From RGIG8709 sp045537065 (GTDB lineage: Bacteria; Bacillota; Clostridia; Monoglobales; Monoglobaceae), in NCBI GenBank assembly GCA_045537065.1, contig JAZSOT010000042.1:1-47653 (forward strand): DNA of 47,653 bases, in the 5' to 3' direction. Shown here one piece after another: positions 1-8,738 of the stretch. The position numbers and the translations under genes were made by a program. How positions within the stretch are numbered: the stretch's first letter is position 1; every line of letters starts with the position of its first letter. The notes beneath the pieces are model-generated. The model worked only from the letters and a program-made list of their open reading frames with translations, searched no databases and was not told the origin of the DNA.

Positions 1-1
1 A

Positions 2-418
2 CAAATTATTAATCGTGTGTTACCTAATGTAAATGATGCAGTTGAATCAAGAGGTACTATAGTTGCCAAAACTATTTCTTCTGGATATATTAATGATGAA
101 GATATTATTGTTAATCAATATAAGACAAACTGTGATGAAAAAAGAATTACAAAGCTGAATGATATTGTAATTAAGATAACACCTCCATTCGCTGCAGCGT
201 TGGTAGATAATGAACATGTAGTGAATTATTTATATTCCTTATTTCATTGGTCGTCATCTCTGAATGTGTCAATGTCTTTTGAATGCTTAATTAAATATAG
301 CATTAAAAAAGGGTATATAAAAAATGATTTCCGAGAAGTACCCTCCAAACATTACACACAATACTTAAAATTACCTATTACATATTATCAGTCAAACGAA
401 TGCTTAACTATGAAGTGA
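2..418 (+). CDS. Type I restriction specificity (HsdS-like) protein, C-terminal part, cut by window edge
   Basis: The frame is open to the first base of the window, so the gene starts upstream; the GTG at 17 is probably internal. The stretch ISSGYINDEDI...DEKRITKLNDIVIKITPPFAAALVDNEH resembles the segment of S-subunit-like proteins that reads 'AISNGxID...DEKxxTxxGDIVIKLSTPYDAALID' in relatives I recall. S subunits supply DNA target recognition for type I restriction-modification. After about residue 70 the resemblance fades, so the last 60 residues may be divergent or frameshifted. A terminator follows at 460-481. The rest of any R-M locus would lie left of the window. Family call is moderate, intactness unknown. 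Confidence 0.4.
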   Translation, partial: QIINRVLPNVNDAVESRGTIVAKTISSGYINDEDIIVNQYKTNCDEKRITKLNDIVIKITPPFAAALVDNEHVVNYLYSLFHWSSSLNVSMSFECLIKYSIKKGYIKNDFREVPSKHYTQYLKLPITYYQSNECLTMK

Positions 419-459
419 GGTAAAAACATATGGCATCTAAACCATTAGGCACCTCTAGA

Positions 460-481
460 AAAAATCTCTTTCGAGATTTTT
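460..481 (+). terminator. Rho-independent terminator of the HsdS-like gene
   Basis: Nine-base-pair stem AAAAATCTC/GAGATTTTT with a 4-nt loop, ending in a T run, about 40 bp after the stop at 418. Confidence 0.6.
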
Positions 482-484
482 AAT

Positions 485-860
485 ATGTCTTGCAGACTCG
501 ATATGTGCTTATGCACCAGATATGTTGCCTGGCGGCAACAAAACTTATATTATATTGATTTTGTGATAACAAAAATATCAAGCAATCGAAGATTGCATAT
601 CTACTATAAATTAAAATATCTCTATGGTTCGGCTTTCCCAGAAAAAAGCATCGACTTTGTCGGTGCTTTTTTCATAGATATAAAGCTCTGTCGAGATTTA
701 TGATATGTTAAAATTAACTCGATATGTGCTAATGCACTAGATATGTTGCCTTACGGCAACGAGATTTATATCATATCGAGTTTGAGCAAGGCGAAAACAT
801 ATCGAATTTACGAAGTAAATATATCGAGCAAACGAAGTTTGCATATCGATTAATTCAAAC
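485..860. repeat. Modular hairpin array with ATATCGA spacers
   Basis: This gene-free stretch is built of short hairpins joined by ATATCGA-like spacers. Hairpins: 505-516 (GTGC/GCAC), 524-539 (GTTGCC/GGCAAC), 582-596 (GCAATC-gaa-GATTGC), 726-737 (GTGC/GCAC), 745-760 (GTTGCC/GGCAAC), 806-820 (ATTTAC-gaa-GTAAAT) and 828-842 (GCAAAC-gaa-GTTTGC). Two related blocks start with CTCGATATGTGC at 497 and 718. Their stems are identical while their loops differ (TTAT/TAAT, TGGC/TTAC), which points to selection on or copying of the hairpins. A related array sits at 10855-10935. The 72-codon open frame inside is not a credible gene. Confidence 0.7.
642..672. terminator. Terminator-like hairpin within the repeat array
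   Basis: AAAAAAGCATCGAC/GTCGGTGCTTTTTT forms a 14-bp stem (one G-T pair) with a 3-nt loop and A/T tracts on both sides, so it could act in either direction. It has no adjacent gene and divides the array into two blocks. Confidence 0.55.
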
Positions 861-890
861 AAAAAAGACTTGCTTCTGCAAGTCTTTTTT
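861..890. terminator. Bidirectional terminator beside the DUF6512 gene
   Basis: Thirteen-base-pair stem AAAAAAGACTTGC/GCAAGTCTTTTTT with loop TTCT. It abuts the stop codon of the minus-strand gene ending at 890 and closes the array on the plus strand. Confidence 0.7.
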
Positions 891-1390
891 TATGGGGTAA
901 TAAATAGCGGAATATCAGGCGGTGAAACCGTGAAGCCAAAGAACAGAATGGTCACGGCAATTGCAAGTATATTTAAGAGCTTTGCATATTTTTTTGTTTT
1001 GCAAAGACTAGCTTTTTTATAGCTTGCAATAAAGGAACAAATAACAGAAATATAAAATGTTGAAATGTCAGCAAATGCATAATTCCTGCCCAGAATCCCT
1101 GAGTAGGTATAAAAAAGAGAAATAATTAATAAAATTCCAAGGAGTGCTCCATAGACAAGAGCTGATGGGGCATAGGGGTAATCTTTTTTAAGCTTAATCT
1201 TAAAAAAGATGGCGCAAAAAATCATCGGGAAGAAAATAAGCTTTGTGTGTTCCCATATGGACTCTGAAACAGGGGTAAAAAGCCCCACGATAAGATTTTC
1301 TCCTGAAAGGCTATATGCAAAATGGAGAAAAGTGCCAAGTATGGAAACGAAAATTGCTCCAAACAAAAAATATTTTTTTAATTTGTTCAT
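890..1390 (-). CDS. DUF6512-family integral membrane protein
   Basis: A 166-aa hydrophobic protein with about five membrane segments. The motif FTPVSESIWEHTKLIFFP near residue 40 is what I associate with the clostridial DUF6512 family; no biochemical role is known to me. I chose the ATG at 1390 (MNKLKKYF) because AGGG lies 8 nt upstream; the 29 codons further upstream read as AT-rich leader. It is a single-gene unit ending in the hairpin at 861-890 and diverges from the dehydrogenase gene at 1554. Confidence 0.7.
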   Translation of the reverse strand: MNKLKKYFLFGAIFVSILGTFLHFAYSLSGENLIVGLFTPVSESIWEHTKLIFFPMIFCAIFFKIKLKKDYPYAPSALVYGALLGILLIISLFYTYSGILGRNYAFADISTFYISVICSFIASYKKASLCKTKKYAKLLNILAIAVTILFFGFTVSPPDIPLFITP

Positions 1391-1553
1391 AACCATCACC
1401 CTAATAAATATATGAAAAAAATTTTCATTATATGAAAAAAATATTGAAAAAAGTAAAATAATTATGAAAAATTTCAAAATAGGATAGATAATGTATAGAT
1501 ATTATGATATAATTTTATATATAGTAAAATTTTAGAAAGTGTGCTTTTTTAAT

Positions 1554-2681
1554 ATGGCAAACACAATTAATTTTAGTTATGAAACTCTAAAAAAATTCTG
1601 TGAAGTTGCATTCGACAAACTCGGCTTTAGCCATGAGGACAGTGAAAAAATCACAGATGTTTTGCTTCTTTCGGACCTCTACGGAATAGAATCTCACGGT
1701 ATGCAGAGGCTCGTTCGTTACCACAAGGGTATCGAAAAAGGTTTAATCAAAATTGATGCAAAGCCTGAGGTTGTGTTTGAAACACCTGTTTCAGTTGTTA
1801 TTGACGGACACGACGGAATGGGACAGCTCAATGGTATTTTCGCTATGGAAAAGGCTATTGAAAAAGCAAAAGAAAATGGCATTTGTATTGCGACAGTTCG
1901 CAATTCAAAACATTTCGGTATCGCAGGATATTATGCAAAAATGGCTTGTGATCAGGGACTTATCGGCTTTGGTATGACAAATTCAGAGGCTATAATGGTT
2001 CCAACATTTTCAAAGCTTGCAATGCTTGGAAGTAACCCGATAGCAATGGCAATGCCTGCAGATCCATATCCATTCTTCTTTGATGCATCAGCAACTGTTG
2101 TAACAAGAGGTAAGCTTGAAGTTTATAACAAAAACGGAAAAGAACTTCCTGACGGTTGGGCACTCAATAAAGACGGAAAAGGAAGCAATGACTCTGCAGA
2201 TGTTCTTAAAAACATTGTTGCAAAAGCAGACGGCGGAATTATGCCTCTTGGCGGTGAGTTTGAACAGACAGGAAGCCACAAAGGTTATGGTTATGGTATG
2301 CTTTGTGAAATCTTCTGTTCTATTATTTCAATGGGTATCACATCAAATCATACTCATATAAACGGAAAAGGCGGCACATGTCACGGATTTGCGGCTATTA
2401 ATCCTGAAATCTTTGGTGATTCAAAAGAAATCATTAAGCATCTTTCAGTGTTCCTCGAAGAACTTAGAAATGCACCTAAGGCAGACGGAGCAACAGCTAT
2501 CTACACACATGGACAGAAAGAAATATTGGCATATGCTGACCGTATTAAAAACGGCATTAATGTTAATGTTAACACTGTTGCAGAAATGCTTGACTTCTGT
2601 GAATTTGCAGGAATTTCAAGCAAGGAATATTTAGGAGATATAAACCTTGACAATGCTCAAAAAATGAGTTCTTATAATTAA
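1554..2681 (+). CDS. Ldh-family (malate/L-lactate/ureidoglycolate) NAD(P)-dependent oxidoreductase
   Basis: A 375-aa member of the type-2 malate/L-lactate dehydrogenase (YlbC/ComC/AllD) family, cytosolic and NAD(P)-dependent, not related to classical LDH. Family marks: SDLYGIESHGMQRL near residue 40 including the conserved His, VRNSKHFGIAGYY near 120, GSNPIAMAMP near 170, and GSHKGYGYGML near 245. The substrate is probably a 2-hydroxyacid such as malate. Malic enzyme follows 15 bp later, which supports a malate-to-oxaloacetate or pyruvate node. ATG at 1554 is preferred over GTG at 1539 because MANTINFSYE matches a normal family N-terminus; no strong SD precedes either. Confidence 0.85.
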   Translation: MANTINFSYETLKKFCEVAFDKLGFSHEDSEKITDVLLLSDLYGIESHGMQRLVRYHKGIEKGLIKIDAKPEVVFETPVSVVIDGHDGMGQLNGIFAMEKAIEKAKENGICIATVRNSKHFGIAGYYAKMACDQGLIGFGMTNSEAIMVPTFSKLAMLGSNPIAMAMPADPYPFFFDASATVVTRGKLEVYNKNGKELPDGWALNKDGKGSNDSADVLKNIVAKADGGIMPLGGEFEQTGSHKGYGYGMLCEIFCSIISMGITSNHTHINGKGGTCHGFAAINPEIFGDSKEIIKHLSVFLEELRNAPKADGATAIYTHGQKEILAYADRIKNGINVNVNTVAEMLDFCEFAGISSKEYLGDINLDNAQKMSSYN

Positions 2682-2696
2682 ATTGGAGAGTACATA

Positions 2697-3869
2697 ATGG
2701 ATATAAAAAAAGTGGCATTAGAAAAACATTATGACTGGAAAGGGAAAATAGAGATAATATCCCGTGCAAGGGTTGAAAACAGCAGTGACCTTTCAACTGC
2801 TTACACACCGGGAGTTGCAGAACCTTGTCTTGTTATTAAAGACGATGTTGACAAATCATATGAGCTTACAAGACGTTGGAATTTAGTTGCGGTTGTTACT
2901 GACGGTTCAGCAGTTTTGGGTCTTGGAAATATCGGCCCGGAGGCTGGAATGCCGGTTATGGAGGGGAAATGTGTTCTTTTTAAGGAATTTGCTGATGTTG
3001 ATGCGTTTCCTCTTTGTATAAAAAGTCAGGATGTTGATGAAATTGTTAAAACAATTTATAATATTTCAGGGAGCTTTGGCGGAATTAACCTTGAAGACAT
3101 AGCTGCACCAAGATGCTTTGAAATTGAGAAAAAATTAAAGGAAATTTGTGATATTCCTGTATTCCACGATGACCAGCACGGAACAGCGATTGTTGTTGCG
3201 GCGGCTATAATCAATGCCCTTAAAGTTGTGGGTAAAAAAATTGATGAAATAAAATTGGTTATCAACGGTGCAGGAAGTGCCGGAACAGCTATTGCAAACC
3301 ACCTTTTGAGACTTGGCGTTAAAAACTTAATTTTATGCGATAAATTCGGTATTATCTGTGAAGGTATGGAAGGTCTGAGTCCTGCCCATGCGGAAATGAG
3401 CAAGAAAACAAATCCTGAAAAGCTTCAGGGAAGCCTATCTGATGCACTCTGCGGTGCAGATGTGTTTATCGGTGTTTCTGCTCCAAATATTGTTTCAGCA
3501 GAAAATATCAAATCAATGGCAGAAAAGCCAATTGTATTCCCAATGGCAAATCCCGTTCCTGAAATTCCCGCAGAAGTTGCCCTGTCAGCAGGTGCGGCTG
3601 TTGTTGGAACAGGACGTTCTGACCTGCCAAATCAGATTAACAACGTTCTTGCTTTTCCCGGAATATTCAGAGGGGCACTTGACGTGAGAGCAAGAGACAT
3701 AAATGAGGAAATGAAGATGGCGGCATCTTATGCTATTGCAGGCCTTGTTTCTGATGACGATCTTGGTCCTGAATATATTATTCCAAAGGCATTTGACCCG
3801 AGAGTTGGCAAAGCAGTTGCCGAGGCAGTTGCAAAAGCCGCAAAAGACTCAGGAGTTGCAAGAATATAA
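2697..3869 (+). CDS. NAD(P)-dependent malic enzyme (malate dehydrogenase, oxaloacetate-decarboxylating)
   Basis: A 390-aa short bacterial-type malic enzyme converting malate to pyruvate and CO2 with NAD(P)H. Visible marks: YTPGVAEP (about 36-43), TDGSAVLGLGNIGPEAGMPV (about 68-88), metal/substrate motif FHDDQHGTA (about 155-163) and the Rossmann loop INGAGSAGTA (about 187-197). SD GGAGAG lies 7-8 nt before the ATG. It is in tandem with the upstream oxidoreductase and ends at a strong terminator, so the two form an operon. Length is normal. Confidence 0.93.
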   Translation: MDIKKVALEKHYDWKGKIEIISRARVENSSDLSTAYTPGVAEPCLVIKDDVDKSYELTRRWNLVAVVTDGSAVLGLGNIGPEAGMPVMEGKCVLFKEFADVDAFPLCIKSQDVDEIVKTIYNISGSFGGINLEDIAAPRCFEIEKKLKEICDIPVFHDDQHGTAIVVAAAIINALKVVGKKIDEIKLVINGAGSAGTAIANHLLRLGVKNLILCDKFGIICEGMEGLSPAHAEMSKKTNPEKLQGSLSDALCGADVFIGVSAPNIVSAENIKSMAEKPIVFPMANPVPEIPAEVALSAGAAVVGTGRSDLPNQINNVLAFPGIFRGALDVRARDINEEMKMAASYAIAGLVSDDDLGPEYIIPKAFDPRVGKAVAEAVAKAAKDSGVARI

Positions 3870-3886
3870 TTTAAAAACAATAAAAG

Positions 3887-3915
3887 AAAACCTCCCGGTT
3901 AGGGAGGTTTTTTTT
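3887..3915 (+). terminator. Terminator of the malic enzyme operon
   Basis: AACCTCCC/GGGAGGTT stem, 5-nt loop GGTTA, followed by eight T. Confidence 0.85.
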
Positions 3916-4020
3916 ATTTTCTTAAAGGTTTTAAGAAATTTTTTTGTAAATTAAATAAAAAATGTATTTCAGGGGAAACATAAGTAATATTTTACAAACA
4001 TAATCAGGAGGCGGAAAAAT

Positions 4021-6276
4021 ATGATGCTGAAAGAAATTCTGAGAGAAAAATACAAAAAGGAAATAAAAGACAGCACAAATTCCGAAATATATGGAGCACT
4101 TCTTGAGATGGTGAATAAAATGTCACAAGATGTGGGCAGGAACTGTTCGGGAAAAAGACTTTATTATATTTCTTCCGAATTTTTAACAGGGAAGCTTCTT
4201 TCTAACAATCTTATAAACCTTGGTATATATGAAGAGGTTTCTGCTCTTTTAAAGAAAAATGGCAAAAGCCTTGCGGAAATTGAAGATGAAGAGCCGGAGC
4301 CGTCTCTTGGAAACGGAGGTCTTGGCAGGCTTGCGGCATGTTTTATGGACTCAGTTTCGACTTTAGGCTTAAAAGGTGACGGAGTAAGTCTTTGTTATCA
4401 TTTCGGACTTTTCAAGCAGAAGTTTAAAGATAATAAGCAGACAGAAATTCCTGAGCCGTGGATGGAAGATAAGTCGTGGCTTATTGATACGGGGAAACGT
4501 TTTCAGGTTAATTTTAAGGACTTTTCGCTTGATGCAAAAATGTATGATATAAATATAATCGGCTATAACAATAAGATAAATAAGCTTCATCTGTTTGATA
4601 CTGACACGGTTTCGGAAGAAATTATAAAAAATGGTATAGCCTTTGATAAAAAGGATATAAAGAAAAATTTGACCTTGTTTTTATACCCTGATGACAGCGA
4701 TGAGGAGGGAAAGCTTTTAAGGCTTTATCAGCAATATTTCATGGTGTCGTCCGCTGCATCGTTAATAATTGATGAATTTCTTGAAAAGGAGATGCCCATT
4801 GAGGATATATGGAAATATGTTGTGGTGCAGATTAATGACACGCATCCCACAATGATAATTCCCGAGCTTATAAGACATCTTGAAAAAAGCGGAATAGGCT
4901 TTGAACGGGCAACAGAAATTGTGTCAAAAATGTGTGCATACACAAACCACACTATTTTGTCGGAGGCACTTGAAAAATGGCCCCTTTCCTATATTGAAAA
5001 AGTATCTCCCGAAATTGCCTCTGTAATAAAAAAGCTTGATATGAGTATAAAGAAAAAATATAAGAACGAAAAGCTTTATATTATTGACAAAAATAACATC
5101 GTTCATATGGCACACATAGATTTGCATTTTTGTTTCAGTGTCAACGGTGTTGCATCATTGCATACGGAAATTTTAAAAGAAAATGAGCTTTCTGAATTTT
5201 CTTCGGTTTATCCTGAAAAATTTAATAACAAAACAAACGGAATAACCTTCAGACGATGGCTTCTTATGAGCAATCCAAAGCTTACTGAGTTTTTATGTGA
5301 GTTGATTGGAGACGGCTTTAAAAAGGATGCAAATTGCCTAAGAGAGCTTTTAAAATTTAAGGATGATGAAAAGGTCTTAGAAAGGCTTAACCAAATAAAA
5401 AGGGAAAATAAAATCGCTCTTAAAGAACATTTTGAGAAAACGCGGAATATTCAGCTTAATGAAGAAGCTATTTTTGATGTGCAGATAAAAAGACTCCACG
5501 AATATAAAAGACAACAGCTTAACGTTCTTTATCTTATAGATAAATTTTTGAGAATTAAAAAAGGGGAAATTCCGAAAACCCCAATATGTGCTATATTCGG
5601 GGCAAAGGCGGCTCCAGCATATAAAACGGCAAAGGATATAATACATCTTATTTTGTGTCTTTCGGAAATAGTGAACAAAGAGGCAAATGGACATCTTAAT
5701 ATTGTTATGGCAGAAAATTATAATGTTTCACTTGCGGAAAAAATAATTCCCGCCGCAGATATTTCGGAGCAAATATCTCTTGCGTCAAAGGAAGCATCGG
5801 GAACGGGAAATATGAAGCTTATGTTAAACGGTGCGGTGACAATAGGCACGGAAGACGGGGCGAACGTGGAAATTCACCGTCTTGTGGGGGATGAAAACAT
5901 TTATATTTTTGGTGCTGAAAGCGACGAGGTTGTGAAAAGATATAAAGAGGGAAGCTATGATCCAAAAAAATATTATAATAAAAACAAAAGGCTGAAAGAT
6001 GCGGTTGATTTTATAACCTCACCTAAAATGCTGTCGGTGGGGGACAAAAAGTGTCTTGAAAGGCTTAAAGAGGAGCTTTTAAATAAAGACTGGTTTATGA
6101 CATTTCCTGATTTTGATGAATATTTAAAGGTAAAGGAAAAGGCATTTTCAGATTATGAAGACAAGCTCTCGTGGGCAAGAAAAATGCTTGTTAATATAAG
6201 CGAGGCAGGATATTTTTCTTCGGACAGAACAATTATGGAATATGAAAAAGATATATGGAGGTTAGGTGAAATATGA
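4021..6276 (+). CDS. glgP: Glycogen/maltodextrin phosphorylase
   Basis: PLP-dependent GT35 phosphorylase (751 aa) releasing glucose-1-phosphate from alpha-1,4-glucans. Marks: GKRLYYISSEFLTGKLL (N-terminal GT35 signature), PSLGNGGLGRLAACFMDS near residue 95, KRLHEYKRQQLN near 490, and EASGTGNMKLMLNGA with the PLP-binding Lys at residue 599. It is shorter than the usual 790-840 aa, missing part of the N-terminal half, a compact form I associate with some Clostridia. SD AGGAGG precedes the ATG at 4021 (a second ATG follows at 4024). It heads the glucan operon and overlaps the PTS gene by 4 nt. Confidence 0.93.
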   Translation: MMLKEILREKYKKEIKDSTNSEIYGALLEMVNKMSQDVGRNCSGKRLYYISSEFLTGKLLSNNLINLGIYEEVSALLKKNGKSLAEIEDEEPEPSLGNGGLGRLAACFMDSVSTLGLKGDGVSLCYHFGLFKQKFKDNKQTEIPEPWMEDKSWLIDTGKRFQVNFKDFSLDAKMYDINIIGYNNKINKLHLFDTDTVSEEIIKNGIAFDKKDIKKNLTLFLYPDDSDEEGKLLRLYQQYFMVSSAASLIIDEFLEKEMPIEDIWKYVVVQINDTHPTMIIPELIRHLEKSGIGFERATEIVSKMCAYTNHTILSEALEKWPLSYIEKVSPEIASVIKKLDMSIKKKYKNEKLYIIDKNNIVHMAHIDLHFCFSVNGVASLHTEILKENELSEFSSVYPEKFNNKTNGITFRRWLLMSNPKLTEFLCELIGDGFKKDANCLRELLKFKDDEKVLERLNQIKRENKIALKEHFEKTRNIQLNEEAIFDVQIKRLHEYKRQQLNVLYLIDKFLRIKKGEIPKTPICAIFGAKAAPAYKTAKDIIHLILCLSEIVNKEANGHLNIVMAENYNVSLAEKIIPAADISEQISLASKEASGTGNMKLMLNGAVTIGTEDGANVEIHRLVGDENIYIFGAESDEVVKRYKEGSYDPKKYYNKNKRLKDAVDFITSPKMLSVGDKKCLERLKEELLNKDWFMTFPDFDEYLKVKEKAFSDYEDKLSWARKMLVNISEAGYFSSDRTIMEYEKDIWRLGEI

Positions 6277-7919
6277 AAAGTAAAAAACTTGGATTTGATG
6301 TTTTGCAGAAACTTGGAAAAGTTCTGATGGTTGTTATTGCGGTTATGCCAGCAGCGGGACTTATGATAAGTATTGGAAAACTTTTTTCGATGTTCGGACA
6401 GAATGTTTATCTTTTGCAGGTTATTGCGGGAATTCTTGAAAATATAGGTTGGGCAATAATTGGAAACTTAAATATTTTGTTTGCTGTTGCAATTGGCGGT
6501 TCCTGGGCAAAGGAAAAAGCGGGAGGTGCATTTGCGGCACTTCTTGCGTTTATATTGATAAACAGAATAACAGGAGCGGTTTTCGGGGTAACTAATGATA
6601 TGCTTTTGGAGTCGGGAGCGGCAGTTAAAAACTTTTTTGGACAGGAAATGGCTGTAGATGGATATTTCACATCGGTTTTAGGCTCGCCTGCTCTTAATAT
6701 GGGTGTTTTTGTGGGAATTATATCAGGCTTTTTAGGCGGAGTGGTTTATAACAAATATTATAATTTCAGAAAGCTTCCCGATGCACTTTCTTTCTTTAAC
6801 GGAAAAAGATTTGTACCGCTTGTGGTTATTTTGTGGTCGCTAATTGTGTCTCTTATTCTCTGTTTTGTGTGGCCCATAGTTCAAAGAGCAATTAATGCCT
6901 TTGGCGTGTGGATAGCATCATCTCAGGAAATATCTCCTGTGTTTGCACCTTTTGTTTACGGAACGCTTGAAAGACTTCTGCTTCCGTTCGGACTTCACCA
7001 TATGCTTACAATACCAATGAACTACACATCCTTTGGCGGAACCTATACCATTATGACAGGGGTAAATCAGGGAGTAGAGGTTTTTGGTCAGGACCCCTTG
7101 TGGTTTGCTTGGATAACCGACCTTATAAACTTCAAGGATGCGGGAAATATGGCAGCATATGAAAATCTAATGAGAAGTGTTGTTCCTGCAAGATTTAAGG
7201 TGGGACAGATGATAGGCTCATCGGGACTTCTTTTAGGTGTTGCTCTTGCCATGTATAGAAGGGTTGATAAAGACAAAAGAAAGAATTACAAATCGGTGTT
7301 CTTTTCAGCAGGGCTTGCGGTGTTTTTAACCGGCGTAACCGAGCCTATTGAATTTATGTTTATGTTCTGTGCTATACCTTTATATCTTGTCTATTCGGTG
7401 CTTCAGGGAGTTGCTTTTGCGATGGCAGGCTTTATAAACTTGAGACTCCATTCTTTTGGAAATATCGAGCTTTTCACAAGAATACCAATGTCTGTAAAAG
7501 CAGGACTAAGTATGGATATTGTAAATTTTGTTATAACCTGCCTTGTGTTTTTTGCAATCGGATATTTTGTTGCATATTATATGATAGGAAAGTTTAAGTA
7601 TGCAACCCCCGGAAGGCTTGGAAACTACACTGCTGGAGGCGAAAACATCGAAGAGGTAAGAAGTGATGAAAAAATTGCAAACACATCAGGTCAGGCAGAA
7701 AGAATAATTTCACTTCTTGGCGGAAGAGAAAATATAGTTTTTGTGGATGCCTGTATGACAAGACTAAGAGTAACAGTTAAGGATTCTGATAAGGTTGCAG
7801 AACTTGGGGAGTGGAAAAAAGAGGGTGCTTTGGGACTTGTGAAAAAGGATGACGGAGTTCAGGCGATTTACGGACCAAAAGCAGATGTTTTAAAATCGGA
7901 TATAAATGATATTTTGTAA
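6273..7919 (+). CDS. PTS EIIBC component of the glucose/maltose (PtsG/MalX) family
   Basis: A 548-aa sugar-specific permease. Residues 1-450 are a polytopic EIIC domain; residues 470-548 are an EIIB domain whose phospho-accepting Cys is residue 494 in VDACMTRLRV. The EIIC motif VTEPIEFMFMF is present. No EIIA domain is fused or encoded nearby, so a trans-acting EIIA is needed. Its ATG overlaps the glgP stop (ATGA), and malQ is downstream, so maltose or glucose is the likely substrate; sequence alone does not decide. The HPr at 14470-14727 could serve as phosphodonor. Confidence 0.88.
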   Translation: MKSKKLGFDVLQKLGKVLMVVIAVMPAAGLMISIGKLFSMFGQNVYLLQVIAGILENIGWAIIGNLNILFAVAIGGSWAKEKAGGAFAALLAFILINRITGAVFGVTNDMLLESGAAVKNFFGQEMAVDGYFTSVLGSPALNMGVFVGIISGFLGGVVYNKYYNFRKLPDALSFFNGKRFVPLVVILWSLIVSLILCFVWPIVQRAINAFGVWIASSQEISPVFAPFVYGTLERLLLPFGLHHMLTIPMNYTSFGGTYTIMTGVNQGVEVFGQDPLWFAWITDLINFKDAGNMAAYENLMRSVVPARFKVGQMIGSSGLLLGVALAMYRRVDKDKRKNYKSVFFSAGLAVFLTGVTEPIEFMFMFCAIPLYLVYSVLQGVAFAMAGFINLRLHSFGNIELFTRIPMSVKAGLSMDIVNFVITCLVFFAIGYFVAYYMIGKFKYATPGRLGNYTAGGENIEEVRSDEKIANTSGQAERIISLLGGRENIVFVDACMTRLRVTVKDSDKVAELGEWKKEGALGLVKKDDGVQAIYGPKADVLKSDINDIL

Positions 7920-7932
7920 GGAGCGATAAGAT

Positions 7933-8727
7933 ATAAAAATTCTGACTTTAAACACTCACAGCCTTATGGAAAAGGAAGATGCTCAGGATATTTTTGTTTC
8001 CTTTGTAGAAAAGGAGCTTCCCGATATAATAGCTCTTCAGGAAGTAAATCAAACTATAGGAGGGGCAAAGGTCTCTTTGGACGAAGAATTTTATGTGCCC
8101 GTGCAGGATTCTGAAATCAGGGAAGATAATTATGCTCTTAATGTTATAAAAAAGCTTTCGGATACAGGATGCAGATATTTCTGGACCTGGCTTAAAATCA
8201 AAAAAAGCTATAATAAATTTGAAGAGGGGCTGGCGGTTTTAAGCAAATACCCCATAGAAGAGCTTAATATTGCCCTTTTAAGTAACACAGCTGATTTTAA
8301 TAACTGGAAAAAGCGAATGACTCTAGGTGTAAAAGCTTTTAACACTTGGTTTTATAATGTGCATATGGGTTGGTTTGAGGATGACGAGGAGCCTTTTACT
8401 TTCCAATGGAAAAGGCTGGAATTTGCCATTAAAGATAAGGAAAATGTTTTTTTAATGGGAGATTTCAACTGTGATGCAAAGGTTAAAGGGGAGGGATACA
8501 GCCTTGTTCTTAATTCAGGCTTTTATGATTTGTATATGCTTGCTGATAAAAAGGATGATGGCATAACTGTCAGGGGAAAGATTGACGGATGGGAAGAGAC
8601 AGACAGAAGGCGAATTGATTATGTGTTTTCAAAAAGAAAAATAAAGGTGAAATCATCATATGTGGTTTTCAACGGAGAAGATTTTCCTGTTGTGTCAGAC
8701 CATTTTGGAGTTTTAACTGAAATTTAG
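7933..8727 (+). CDS. Endonuclease/exonuclease/phosphatase family protein, apparent ATA start
   Basis: A 264-aa EEP-fold metal-dependent phosphodiesterase/phosphatase. Marks: N-terminal strand IKILTLNTHS, the metal-binding Glu in IIALQEVNQ, GDFNCD near residue 175, and SDHFG at the C-terminus. The N-terminal strand is encoded only if translation starts at ATA (7933): an in-frame TAA lies at 7927-7929, AAGGAG lies 9 nt upstream, and the first ATG (7966) would remove the strand. The real substrate (sugar phosphate, lipid or nucleic acid) is unknown; its place between a PTS permease and malQ suggests a sugar-phosphate-related role, which is inference. Confidence 0.8.
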   Translation: MKILTLNTHSLMEKEDAQDIFVSFVEKELPDIIALQEVNQTIGGAKVSLDEEFYVPVQDSEIREDNYALNVIKKLSDTGCRYFWTWLKIKKSYNKFEEGLAVLSKYPIEELNIALLSNTADFNNWKKRMTLGVKAFNTWFYNVHMGWFEDDEEPFTFQWKRLEFAIKDKENVFLMGDFNCDAKVKGEGYSLVLNSGFYDLYMLADKKDDGITVRGKIDGWEETDRRRIDYVFSKRKIKVKSSYVVFNGEDFPVVSDHFGVLTEI

Positions 8728-8738
8728 GAGGTGTTTTT

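Noticed and set aside
485..703. 72-codon plus-strand ORF in the hairpin array
   Set aside because: It runs through hairpin modules and a terminator, has no SD, and its composition follows the repeats.
890..1477. Longer version of the DUF6512 gene starting at 1477
   Set aside because: The extra 29 codons lie in AT-rich leader without an SD; ATG at 1390 has one.
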